DNA of 64,000 nucleotides from assembly GCF_001619985.1 (NCBI RefSeq), contig NW_017264193.1, forward strand, positions 1,617,726 to 1,681,725, read 5' to 3'. The first letter of the stretch is position 1; every line of letters starts with the position of its first letter. A program made the position numbers and the translations under genes. The DNA comes from Xylona heveae TC161 (taxonomy: Eukaryota; Ascomycota; Xylonomycetes; Xylonales; Xylonaceae). A model generated the notes under the pieces. The model ran no database searches. It saw only the letters and a program-made list of their open reading frames with translations, and was not told the origin of the DNA. Shown in pieces: positions 1 to 11,707 of this stretch.

Positions 1-3000
1 GATCGCATACTTGTTATAGCTGCTTTGGTACATGCGCCCAGCAACGGACCCCACTAGTGGTTGTCGTAATGTATCCTATACTTGGAATCTCACATCAGAT
101 TGGAAGACAGACGAGCAAGATTTTCAGTACCAGTACCTGACAGGAACAAGGGTTGGAAATTGTCCTGTATGTACTCCATAACGCCCCGTTTTCCGAAGCT
201 TGACCGCAAAGGGACAAAGTGCAGCAGCCAATGCCCCTCCCTCGCTTCCCAGCATTTACCTCATCCGGTCGAGGGATGCGAAATGGATAATTGGCTTTCC
301 CACCCTGCGCAAAAGTTGTGCGAGAGACGGGGCCTGTGCCGTGAGGACACACAATTTTTGCATTGCATCTAAGTCCGTCCCATCAGTCGCGTGTGTTTTA
401 GAGCGCCATCCGAGATGCATGTTGGTAGAGGCCGGTAAAGTCGGCGCCATCGGTCGCATCACGCTCCCCTGATTGGATGCAGAAAGCCCATGAGTATCTG
501 CCCCTCCCCGCTGGGCGCCTTTGGCCTCGTTGCCTCAACCCGTTTCCTACAACCTAACGCCTTAACTCCTTTCCCACCCCCTCCCTTCTGCATCTTCTCC
601 CTCTCGGCGCACGTTGTCCAGGATCGACCGAACGGTCCCCGGTTATCCGTTCCCCGGCCGATCCCCTCTTTCAATGAAAGCACGCGGCCGCCTTTTCCTG
701 ATGCAAAAGTTACGGTGATTATTCATGGCATCTGCGGTGCGTTTTAAATGGAAACACAGAGTAAGCCATCGGGATGAGTTCGCTGAGAAAGGGGGGGGGT
801 TTTCTCATTGAAAAGAAGAACTGTTTCATGTGTAAGCAGAGAGCAGGAGAGCAATTTGTCAGAGAGGACCCTGAAAAGAAAAACTTCCTTTCACTGCTTG
901 CTCGATTCGCGATCGTAGAGCTTGGCGCGTCTCCGCCGTGGGTCGCCTTATTGGCAGCTGAGGAGCAGATCCATAGTCGGCTGGGCGGGCCATGATAATG
1001 CCTGAAGGACTAAATTCGCTCATCCAGCCACAGACCCTGGATTTGCTTTGTGCTGCATGTACTCCGTACTCTACACCATTAGCACGCTACGGTATTACAT
1101 AGAGTGCTCTCACACGCGTAACAAAACACCCAGTTGGACCATCTGAACCACAACTGCTAGGTAGGTAAGGCCTGCGTACTCCGGTAGCCCGTGCCACAAC
1201 CGAACAACCGGTCCGGATCCTAAGAAACGCCAACAACCAGGATAGGTCCTGGAAGTGACTTTGCCTAAAGGTCAAAGAGGAAACCTGCAATTGTAGGGGA
1301 AAGTCTCTTACCGAGGGGTCAACATGACCGAAATCGCCGAAGAGGCACCCAACCTTGGTACCCGTCGCTTTTGAGGGTCCATTTGCCTTTCGCTTTCTTT
1401 ACACACAATCTCTCTTGGTCATGGCCCAAGGGTCCAAGAGCCCTCGGTCGCAACTCAAATGTCGGAAAATGGTCCTGACGAATGGGATTGGAAATGATAA
1501 AAAGCCTACTACGTCTATCCGTGCTTTCGTAAAACCATTGCTTTAGAAGCTTTGACCCCTCTTTCAAACCTTTTTTCTCTCCGTCCGCCAAAGAAGATAG
1601 AGAAATCGATAATTCGCACCTTTAGCATGACACATGCGTGATAGGGCCATAACAGGGAGGGGCATAAACTCAGTTGAGGCTGCAACGTGATAATGATGAT
1701 GAGCTTAGGTGCATAGCTAGCTGAGTCTGTTCTAATACCAGTCAATAATAATAAGCAATAGCATCCACCAGTAAGCAGTACTTGTCTGGCGTTGCTGTTG
1801 CTAAAAACCAATTATTTACGCGGCAAGAGAGCCCCTGCGCTGCCGAAAATCGCAACGCTAGCTTCGGCTAGGCCGGCCAATATTTCCGTCCCACAGGAAG
1901 AGAGAAAGGTGTGCCGTGTGAGAGAGTGGTGCGGTTAGGAATAATCCGCGTGGGATTGTTGTGCGAGAGCCTCATGGCCAAGGAGGGGTCTGTGGAGTCC
2001 CTGGCCCCATTCTCCACTTTAAACGGCGAACCCAAAACGAGCTGCAGCCAGCGTTCAGACATGGGTCGGTAAGTTACTCTTCCGTAACACTTCCTTGGCC
2101 CAGTGCGGGACCCTGACATTGGGGGAATCCCAGAAAAGTCCGATCTTGGGCTGAGCTCCCGATTACTCCCCCAACCTGTAGACGTCATTGCTATGCCATC
2201 CATCGTTCTCCAGCGGCATCATCGCACCTACCCACCCCGTCTACCCACCGAAACTTGCGAACGAGTGAACGATTTCTGTGCCGTCGACAAAAGCTCCTAA
2301 AGGAGCCGTAAAAGTTTTGTTTTGTTGCGGGAGCGCGTCTCCACAGGGCTCAGCACACGAGAGACGGACCCTGATCCAAAAAAATCAGGGTCAAACTCTG
2401 CGTGTTCTTTGAATCCGTGTTGAGTGGATCGTCGATGAGGACTATGCACTTGGTGACGATGATGTCGTCTCAGTCTCACCCTGTGAGAGCCTCCTCAGTT
2501 CCAAGGCGTCCCCTGAGATGTTTCTGGTATGCAGGGCCCTTTCGTCCTTGGAAATTTGCACGCGAATTACCCGCCCTTGGGTTGTCGTTGGCTGCTCGGA
2601 GACGCGGAGTCGCCAGCGGAGCCAATTCCACTCAGGCAATGTATGCAGTTCCACGCATGGGTTGTAAGCCTTCTGCTCCGGGATCAACTTCGTGAGTGCC
2701 TGCCGCCCGCTATCGCATGCAGCCCCCAAACTCGCTGCTTTGGGCACTTGACTCGTGGTCTGGCACAGGGTTCCCATAAGGTCGAGTCATGCATCATTCA
2801 AGCGAAAACGGGTTGCCTTAGTCGACGTTGCATATACAGCCTTGCATGGGTTGTAAAATAACTCGAGTCAATAATGCACCTGATATCGTGGGGGCTGACA
2901 ATAGTTTCGCATGTTGCACGTTGTCCGAACAATCAACCATTCAACAATCTAGCCATTCTGACTCTGCCGGGGAGCGGTCAAACTTCTAGGCCGCGGTTCC

Positions 3001-5510
3001 GCTTCTCCCGATACCCGTTGCTCTATGAAAGGCAGCTAACACCCGTGGCTCAACAAGGGATTATTCCAAGGTTGAGGCAGGCAGCGTTGCATCTGACAAC
3101 ATTGGAACTCGTGCCTGCACGCTGTCACAGACCATCGACTCAGTCCCACGCCTGTCTTTTTGGTTTTTTATACGGTGTACTTGATTACGCTAGGTGATGG
3201 CGATCTTGAAGCCTCGGGAAATGTTGTTGTCCATAACAATTATTGACACCGCCATGTGCTTTCTTCTTGCTTGCACTTATCGCTGTTTCATACTTCAATA
3301 GATCGTAAACAACCTGCAACATCCCAGAATTCTACTACGCTTTGAAATAATTTATCATGACTTTTAACATCCGAGATGCAAGGATAAAACTGCAGCCTCT
3401 CCGAACGGTTATCTAGGATATTAGCGCCGAACAGGCAGGGTCCCCTCGCTCGGAGCGGATAAGCAGAGCCAGGGATCGAGTGAAGGCGGGAAAGGCGCCC
3501 TGCTTTGTCATACTTCGACCGGGTTTTGCTTTCTTGATGATGGGTCGTCAAGTTGTATTGCTGCTCAGCTCATTATCTGAATGATTGATTGTCCAAGAGG
3601 CCGGCTGTGATGACTACAGTAGTATCTTAGCTAACTTTGCTCTTTGGGCCATTCACGTACTCCGTAGATGTAGACCCACTCGCATGTGGTGAAAAATTCC
3701 CTATGATCGTGATCGGGGGCTTTTACTCTTTTCCATCGGGGTTCAGGTACTCCCACCGCACTGGCTGGCTTGTGCGACCGCTAACTTGAGAGCTAACTTT
3801 CATTGATTGCGCGGTCCATCACATCGAATCACAGCGGTCTCGCAACTTACCAGCCATTTCCATCCATCGAAGATCTCGATGTCGGCCCATCGTAGAATAC
3901 CCTGGGAGCTTTAGAACCCAGTCAACCAATAGATAACAGGCTAATGTGTTTCCGAAACGTAAATCGCAATGTATTCCTTTTTTCTCAATATTTAGTGACG
4001 TCATATTTAATTTATACCACTTTCAATAACGGAATTCAGTAAAGTAGCTACTGTCAAAAGAAAGTGGCTAAGCATGCACGGCATTCTGGGATTATATGAG
4101 CACAAGGTTTATGCCCATGACAGTGGGGAAAACCTCAGCGTTGATGATTTGACCTGACAATGCGGCGAACCGTACGAGAGTAGGTGAGGAGAGGAGATTG
4201 GATCCAACCGAGCCGGCTGGTCCGAGCAATACCCGCGGAACAGTAGTGGCCTTAAACCCGGCAATCAGACGATGCTGGACAAGTCTGATGGTCCCTGGCC
4301 TACTCGTACCAACTTTCCAATGTTAGCTTGTCCATGGTCCGCCCTAGTTGTTTCCATTGTGTGTGTGCCTTGATTTGGATCAGATCAGATGAGATCGGTG
4401 ATCACTCCGTAGTGAATCCCAGCGTGGATCCATTCGATGCTTCGCGAGTCCGAAATAACCACTCATTCCCCGGCGACTTGTTTACTAGATTCCATTTTTG
4501 GTATGGCACCTATCAGACCGCAATTACTCCGGTATGTTCACAAGAATCGAAATTTCCGTGGCAGATGGGGACAATCAACAACAATCATGACAGACCGTGG
4601 TACAAACCCCACTCGTCGAGCGCGTATGAAGAGAGCGACTGGCTATGATAATGATAGTGGCCGAGATTTATTCTTTTTGGATTTGATCAAATTTACTACT
4701 CTTTTCTAAGCCGGGTTTTCTATGTATCATATTTAGGTAACCTTTGTCTTAACCCAATTTAAATATGTTTGGACTTATAGATCGAATTGTATCAATATTT
4801 GGGTCCATATCCATTTTCGATTTTGTGTGTGAGGTTGCCCTGTTAGCTTAAATTATTTTATAGATTGTTTATATTTAGGGATGATTGTGAGTTATCATAA
4901 TAGTTGAAATCCTGTGGTAAAGGGGTTCATGTTGTGGGGTATGTATATGTCATATATAATATCTTACTTGAAGTTTTTGTGAAGAGAGTACAGTAAGCGG
5001 ATGGAAGGGATATGTGATGAATTTGGGAGACTTGCAGAGAAAGAATCCGACGAGCGACAGGCTGTTTAGGATCATGAGCTCCAATTTGGGCGAACCGCAA
5101 GCAACCCGCCAAGCGGGTGCTTCTCTTGCCCCAAGAAAAGGCCCTTGATTCAGTATCATAATTCAGGCGTCTGTGCATACAAATAAAACATAAAACGGAG
5201 CATTGCGAAATATAAATAAATAAATAAATTTTTAAAAAACCGAATATTTGCCAAATTGCGATTGCAACAAAATGTTTCACTATGATGACACGTTTAAAAG
5301 CCCTAAAAGATATGATGTCCGGAGGTTATATTCGTCGAAATGGCTATCGGTACACCGTTACAGAATGCAGGCTAAACACTTATGAGAAACAAGCCCCCAG
5401 GATCAGGGTAATCCGCCTCCGGCGTTGATAGCATTGGCGACTTGGGATGTGTTTGGCCGATTTTCTGAGTAAATAATATAAGTATAGTAAAGACACATTG
5501 GGGGAATTCA
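1..5510. other. Gene-poor intergenic region
   Basis: No convincing coding region is seen on either strand. Open frames are short, lack recognisable domains and do not join across plausible splice sites. The right part (about 4640-5300) is clearly richer in A+T than the rest and holds a short TAAA-type microsatellite near 5211-5240. Two exact copies of the recurring 9-mer TACTCCGTA lie at 1060-1068 and 3658-3666, with a near copy at 4404. A perfect 9-bp inverted repeat (GACCCTGAT / ATCAGGGTC) lies at 2367-2375 and 2384-2392. A short direct repeat containing GCATGGGTTGTAA occurs near 2655 and 2844. The AT-rich part could be RIP-decayed DNA, but no parent element is recognisable. Confidence 0.5.
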
Positions 5511-6640
5511 TCAATGCAAATTGTTGAATATAGCATCCAGTAACTTACCCGCATAACGCTCGTAACTGTCGATATATAACTGATCAGTACTTGTGGTGGC
5601 CTTGACCGCCTCGTGAGCTTCAATGGCTTTAACCCACTTGCTCCAGCGGCTACCCTCTTCGGGATCTGGCCAACCGCGGTAAGGCTTGAGGACTAGTCGT
5701 AGCCGTAGAATCCAAGGTGCGAATTGTACATCAACGAAAGATATCGCAGGACCGAGGAAAAAAGGTCCTTCCGGGTCAGATGCCTCGACGAGCTTTGAGA
5801 TCTCTGTCTTTAAGTTCCCCGCATGCTCAATCTGTTTCTCCATCTCCTGAGCCTGCAGCACGCGATAGAACCCGGGAATGATATGCCGATTGATCTGGAA
5901 GAAGAATTAGGAACGGCTACTTGAAAAGGTGTGAACCTGCAAAAACCTACGTGATCCGACCATAGACGGGAATAGGCTCTACGCTGAGGATCATTAGGCG
6001 GAAGAAGCGCATGATCTGTGCTGAGATCCTCAAGCTGACAGAAGGCGTAAGTAATGGATGCCCCCTTTTGAATTATTTAAGGATTACTCACATATTCCAT
6101 CAGAACTGTACTCTCATAGCAACCCCAATCGCCATGGCGGAGTGCCGGCACCAAGCCACGTGGATTGACTTCCAGTAATGACTGCGGTTTTTTATATGGA
6201 TCCACTTCGATATACTGGTATTGGATACCCTTCAATTCCAGAGATATCCAGACTCGTTGCACAAAGGGACTACATAATGCGAATTTGTGGGGTCAGTAAT
6301 CTGATAAGATGTGATAAGGTATGACGTCAGGGTCTAGTGAATGGCTGAGGATAACTCACCAAAAGCAACCGCCAAATAGTTTGAGATCATGCTCCTTGGA
6401 GCGTTTCTTGACTGTATTAAGTGCATCACCAGTAGCTTTCTTATGGTAAGTTTTCTGTTCCGAGTCCTTCTTGTCAGCCATAGTTGCCAATGTGCGATAT
6501 GAAAGCTCCACGAGGCTCGGAGTTTGTATCGCTTTAAGAGGGTTTGGAATGGACTTGGGGGAGGAGTGATGACTAAATGTCGTAACGAACGAGGGGTTTG
6601 CGGATAATCGGAATCCGCGGACGAAGGGCAAAATGATCAT
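5511..6640 (-). CDS. Omega-type glutathione S-transferase
   Basis: Four exons on the minus strand: 6640-6360, 6269-6092, 6034-5951 and 5894-5511, giving about 308 residues. Phases agree at all three junctions and donors are GTGAGT or GTAGGT. The first junction splits the Cys codon of the motif GCFCPFVQRVW (Cys about 94), the active-site motif of omega-class and GTO-like transferases, which use Cys for glutathione-dependent thiol transfer. The N-terminal thioredoxin-like domain follows (NPRGLVPALRHGDW, then ESTVLMEY near the cis-Pro/Glu-Ser glutathione site). The helical C-terminal domain contains FFLGPAISFVDVQFAPW. The first ATG at 6640 adds about 53 residues rich in Arg, Ser and hydrophobics that resemble a mitochondrial presequence. 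A second ATG at 6481 would give a cytosolic form of about 255 residues. It lies directly behind the next gene on the same strand with no promoter-sized gap. Confidence 0.85.
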
Positions 6641-8040
6641 AGGCAAAGTCTGTCACAGCATTGGAGTAGAGATCGAACAGAGATTTTATCTCCACCGTTT
6701 GTGGCATCCCCAATGATCACAATTGTGTATTGAAGAGAAAGCTTTTGTAATGAATAGAAGCTGCCCTGGAACAGAGAGCGAGTCAAATAGTGAGACGGGG
6801 GAAGATGTCTCGCTTACGACCTCATCATCAAATGGGCTATGTATGGGATTTAACGTTGCATAAGTACTCACCTGAACCTTTTTGATTTCTCGCTCTTCTT
6901 TGAGAATGTGCCTCATGACACTATTCTTCTTGATACGATCGCTTTCTTCCAGTGTATGTTTATGTGGGCCAGCTATTCCATCACCTTTACCGTTGCCGCC
7001 ATTACCGTTCACCCTCTGAATCGTGTAGTATCTTGTTCCGCGTAACGGTAACTGGCTTGGAAGTCTACTTTGCGGAGTGGGTGACAGCATCCCAAAAGGC
7101 ACTTGGGATTGTTGATTTCCAGCATGATCTGATGCATAGAAATCACCACTGTTGTCCGCATCAAGTTGGTGAGACGGGAGAGGTTGACTGAAATTGGGAA
7201 TTGGCAAGGCATCTTGAAAGAACTCTGTAATCTTGATTTTGACATCGCATAAATCCCTTGGGCGAGCCGTGCGCTTCCTTTTCTTCTTATTAGGGTCATC
7301 CGACTTTGGTGTTCCTGGCGGTCGGCCTTTCATACGACAATCCCAGTAATGAGAAACGAATGGTTTCCGTTTGTATCGTTGTGTTGAACGGTGGGAATAC
7401 ACATTGTCGATATGAGGAAAATAGATTTGAAAACTGACCGCGCCTTGTTAGCATTTGGAAAATAGAGCAGGAATAGTACAAATAGGACGCACTCTTCTTC
7501 AGTTAAGGTTATTGTGTCATCGACATCAAAAAGCTTCTGTCTCCACACTCCCAGGTTTGGCGGGTTTGGAACTATTTTCAGGCTGTCGAAATGACCTTGG
7601 CTTCTTTTGTCAGTATTCTCCGGGCTCGGGAACAAGCTCTCTTCTTGTTGCGTGCGCTCAACGGCATTTTGTGGACTCGCTCGCTGATTCTCCGGGCTTG
7701 AGTCTGTTGTAAAAATGCCGAAATGCCGGGCGCCATGTGTGTGATTTGGCAGGGCGTGGGCTTGACGAAGCGCCTGAGAAGGATGGAAGTGGTGGGGCTG
7801 AGCTGATTCGAAGATCTGACGAGGATGAATATGGTGCTGGCTATGCCCTCGAATGGTGGAAGCTGACGCTAATTCAGCCTGCACTTGACGCTGGAAAGGA
7901 TCACTGGAGCTGAGCGCTCGCAATTCCGGGGCCAATTGCGAAGCTAAGATCTGCGAGCTCTGCGCGTGGGGGTGACGAAGTGCTTGGAGCGCCGCAGGTT
8001 GCAAAGTGCGTAAAGCGGCAGGAAGTTCAGGGTCGTCCAT
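6637..8040 (-). CDS. Conserved fungal protein with basic KR-rich motif
   Basis: Three proposed exons: 8040-7493, 7433-6872 and 6765-6637, about 412 residues. The first junction is well supported: donor GTGCGT, and the join restores IDNVYSHRSTQRYKRK. The N-terminal half is rich in Ala, His, Gln and Leu. The acidic LFDVDDTITLTEE is followed by a conserved block KPFVSHYWDCRMKGRPPGTP, then PNKKKRKRTARPRDLCDV, a likely nuclear localisation or nucleic-acid contact segment. Later come YYTIQRVNGNGGNGKGDG and a charged helix (HTLEESDRIKKNSV). I recognise the block as conserved in filamentous fungi but know no function. The last exon is weak: its stop overlaps the ATG of the glutathione transferase at 6640. 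Splicing instead from 6872 into 6454 keeps phase and would fuse the two proteins. No DNA-binding domain is firmly identified. Confidence 0.6.
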
Positions 8041-8727
8041 TAATCTTAGACGCCGCCCCAATTGCGACCCAATCACAAAGCTCGTTTCGTATCTCTTATC
8101 GGTTGAAATCCGAGCATGAAATATCGACGCCAGGCTTGGCCGTTTAATTAGCAGATAGAGAAAGCAAAGAAGTGAGCAAGAAAGCAAGATACATATGCAA
8201 TTCAAGGAGGTTCCCAATATGGTATGCCAATCCAACAAATCTTTGTTGGCAGCCACGTCCCAGTTGGTTCTAAGCCGTCAATTATACCGAGAGCTCATAT
8301 TTCTAGCCTTTTAATGAATAATTGCCCAGACCTGCAATGAAATGAAGGTCTATTCAAGAGTCAAGCTGCCGGAGACGCTAGCCTTGGCACATCGCCGCTT
8401 AACGCTGCTAAACTTCCAGTCTTCGTGCCGCCTTTAGCGCGGAGTAAATCTTCTCCGGGTAACGAATGGGGCCCTATGCTATTGCCTCAGGAGAAGTCCA
8501 TTGTCACAATTCTTGTCTGCATAAGAGCACAGAGTATCTTTCTATAATCACAATTTTGATATCTACCATACTGTGACAAAACAGGACGATTTACAAAAGA
8601 ACATGACATTAAGAATCCTATTCTAACGCCGGACCCTCGGCTAGAGAGCCGTCACTTGGAACCGACGGGACCAGAAAAGAAAGCCCAGATTCAGAGGACA
8701 AAGACTATCATCGTAGTTGTCGTTTCA
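8041..8727. other. Intergenic: upstream of basic protein, 3' of eIF3h
   Basis: About 690 bp between the start of the basic-protein gene and the stop of eIF3h, both on the minus strand. It should hold the promoter and leader of the former and the 3' UTR of the latter. The frame stays open upstream of 8040 to about 8256 and encodes a hydrophobic stretch, but no ATG is available there, so 8040 was kept as start. No repeat or RNA gene is seen. Confidence 0.5.
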
Positions 8728-10036
8728 TCATTGCACGTCTCCTGGCAACAAATTTCCCTTGACAGCAAACATCTTGGCGCTTACGCTGGCGGTGAAACCA
8801 TCCACTTGTCTAGCATACTGCTCGACCTGGCGGGAGTTGAGAAGCACGTCCAAGCGGCTAGGCTCTTGAGGCAACTTGAAAAGTCTCGTCCACTCGTCCT
8901 CGGGCAGAGCGGGCTGCTTGGCCGCAGCCCTTGCAGCGTTCTCCGCTTTTCTCTTCTGCTGCCAAGCGGTGATCTTGGCCTGCTCTCTCGCAAGCTGTCG
9001 CTGGTAGTATTGGTAGTTGTTGTTCTCGGTTTGGTGGTTCTCGATGCTGTCCAGGAGGAGGTCACAATTTTTTTCGAGAAAAGGGTCGATAGCAAGATCA
9101 AGAGAGTCGAAGTTGGGGTACAAGGGCGCTTGAGGGACATTTGGTCCCTGCGACAATGCGGCAAGGTTCGAGGGGAATTCGAGCTCGCCGGTGCGAGGCT
9201 TCTCCGGGAGTTGGTGGAGGAAGGAAGTGAGAAGATGAGAGTTGTGAATCGTCAAAGGAAGTTCGATCAGGATATCCTGGTATCTCATGTTGCTCTTCTG
9301 GAGACTAATTTGAAAGTCAGCGACGCATTCTAAACTTGCGCATGGCTTCCCAAACCAAAGAGAAAGAAGACGCCGTACCTCTCAGTAGTGAATTTGCCCT
9401 CCTTGTAAGCAGCCATGAACTGGGGCGAGAGCCTGAATGCTCTAAGACTGAGGCCTCCCTGAGAGCTGCGGCTGACATCGTGAACGATCGCGACGGTTCG
9501 CTCGTTGATGTCTTTCTGGTAGTGGAACTGGTTCTCGATAAAATGAGGGTTGACGAAGTTGCCCATGTTGGCGCTCGTGTACCAGCCAACGTTGTTCGCA
9601 TCGACATTAACTTCTCGCAGCATCTTAATCATCTCGTTCTGGTAAACGGTGTTTGCCTTGGCACGAGGCGCAGCCGCAGCAAAATTTGAAGCGGCAGTAG
9701 ATTCATGGTGAGAGTCGAGAGTGGGAATGTCAACGACGGGGAAGGGAAAAGAGTTGGTAATCTCGAGGGTGCCGTTAACGTCCAAACCGACGATGGATCC
9801 CGTGGCGGTAGTTGGGAATGTCTGTGAGCAATGTTTGATAATTTTCATAACCACCTAAAATCTGATTAGCGCCTAAGGTACTCCGAGGCAGTCTCCGAAA
9901 AAATTCGAGGCGTTTGACAAGTGAACCTACCAAGGCTTCGACCTGGACTGCCCGCAAAGGGTTCTCTTTACTGGCAAGAGTTAGAATATTTCCATCTTGA
10001 ACATGGCAAAGTGACATACAGTAGTTTATCCGCCAT
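8728..10036 (-). CDS. eif3h: Translation initiation factor eIF3 subunit H
   Basis: Four exons: 10036-10020, 9970-9931, 9854-9379 and 9304-8728, giving 369 residues, the usual length for eIF3h. The joined start reads [20 protein letters not shown] then [10 protein letters not shown], matching the family's conserved opening. An MPN domain occupies roughly residues 10-150 ([20 protein letters not shown]; later [18 protein letters not shown]). It lacks the His-x-His and Asp metal ligands of active JAMM proteases, as expected for a structural eIF3 subunit. The C-terminal half is helical and charged ([19 protein letters not shown]). The protein is a peripheral subunit of cytoplasmic eIF3 that helps recruit mRNA to the 40S subunit. 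The last acceptor was set at 9305 because the alternative CCAG seven bases further downstream breaks the frame. The first exon is only 17 nt. Confidence 0.93.
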
Positions 10037-11707
10037 TTTGAAGTCGCGTCGGGGCTCTTTCGTGTCCGGCGACGATAATTGTGGCTGTTTCGTGATGTTC
10101 ATGAGGTGGTGTCTCTTTTTGGTACAGGGTAAAAACCTCGCTAGTGCGTCGCCAAACCAGTGCCCCTTGTTCGGACGGCCAACGTGAGATGTCCTCTCAA
10201 GGCCGTCAAACCCTTTTGAAATCAACGAACTCCACACCTTGCGCCCCTAAAAATGATGAGCGACAACAAAAGATGTCCAATTTAAGAAAAATCTGTGGTT
10301 GTTGATGACCGCGGTCACTGAGGATAACTTTTGCGGGTTTGCCGCTTGTAGAGCGCCAAGAATCGCTCTTCGATCAAGCGTCATGACAAACCGGCAGCTT
10401 TGAAGCATAATTTGGACGATCTGATTGACAAAGCTAATTTCAAATGGATAATCTTCTTTTCCTCTGTTTTCTTCTTCTCTTTGATACAAAAGCCGAAGGA
10501 CTCAATACCCCCTTGACGCCGACGAGGCGTTAAATTTGCCCCTTTTTTTTGCTTTAAGCATCTATTCGTTGCTCATTACATTGAATGAAAAGTGCTCACC
10601 AGTTCAATCCTGGATGCATTTTTATCTTTCCAAAAGTATCTATCATCCTCTTACAGATATTGCCTCTGTTGTCACTCAATGTTCATCAATGCAGTCAATT
10701 CTATTCATTCAAATATGGGATATTTAGACTTCAAAGCATTTGCATCCATTTCTTTTGAATGCAAGTTATAAATCCATCCCTATTCATCTATCCTTCCGTA
10801 TGCGATCTTTTATATCCCGAATGAAAGCTGTAGCCGGAGCACGCACAAACCCCAAAGTCAGAGAGCCGCCTCAAAATGACAGGCCTAGCGGAAGCAAACT
10901 GTATTCAGGTAAGGCCCCTCGAACCCGCTTTCTCCACTGATTATTTCTATCCCAATCGTCATGGCATAAAGTTCAAGGAAGAAGCAAATGCTTGAAAATC
11001 CAGCCGGCACAAGCAGCCCGGCTTCGAAACCTAAAACATACTCAGTTTATTGCGTTCCTAAAAAGTGACGGGATCGAGAGAATTTATGGAATAAGATAAG
11101 AGCATATATGGCACGCTGGTTTACATAAAGCCCTTCTTCGAAAATCGGAAAAAACCTTTCCAGCTTCAACGCTTCAGCAAGGATGCAAGTAAACACCAGG
11201 AAAATGGGATCCACTGTCGCCAATTATCGGTGGAAAGAGATAGATTACCCTCTAGATTCTACTCCGTAGATACAGATTCATCTGTCCTTGCAGATTAGGC
11301 AAGCACACATGATCGAGAAAGAAACATGATAAAATAGTATGGAAATGCTAAAATTGAGTCAAAACCGGACCACGAAAATCAATATTTAGATCGCTACAAT
11401 TAAGAGCGCAAGCAGCCGGGGGATATTGAAAGCTCAAACATAAGAAGCACAACAACGAGGCAAAAAATGCTAGTCAAAGCACTTTTTAAGCATCAAAACG
11501 GAACTCCGAATATGCTCTGCATGTGTGTGGCGCTCTGCTACCAATGAATTCCACAATAGAAGCGAATTGAATCAAAATAACAGTACAAAGAATCGCTTCA
11601 AATGCACAGCAAATGTTGCAGAATCGTTATGAACACGTGCTAATCAGACGACAAAAATATAAACTGATTATCCATGGAGATTGCGAGTAGAGAGGCATCG
11701 TTCATAA
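10037..11707. other. Intergenic: eIF3h promoter and kelch-gene 3' flank
   Basis: About 1.7 kb between eIF3h (minus strand, starting at 10036) and the 3' end of the kelch gene. Only short frames without domain signal are present. One copy of TACTCCGTA, extended to TACTCCGTAGATA, lies at 11260-11268. The part next to 11700 is probably the 3' UTR of the kelch gene. No RNA gene was recognised. Confidence 0.5.

Noticed and set aside
2442-2861. Two overlapping 110-codon frames on opposite strands
   Set aside because: Mutual shadows in GC-rich intergenic DNA with no similarity to known proteins and no splice context.
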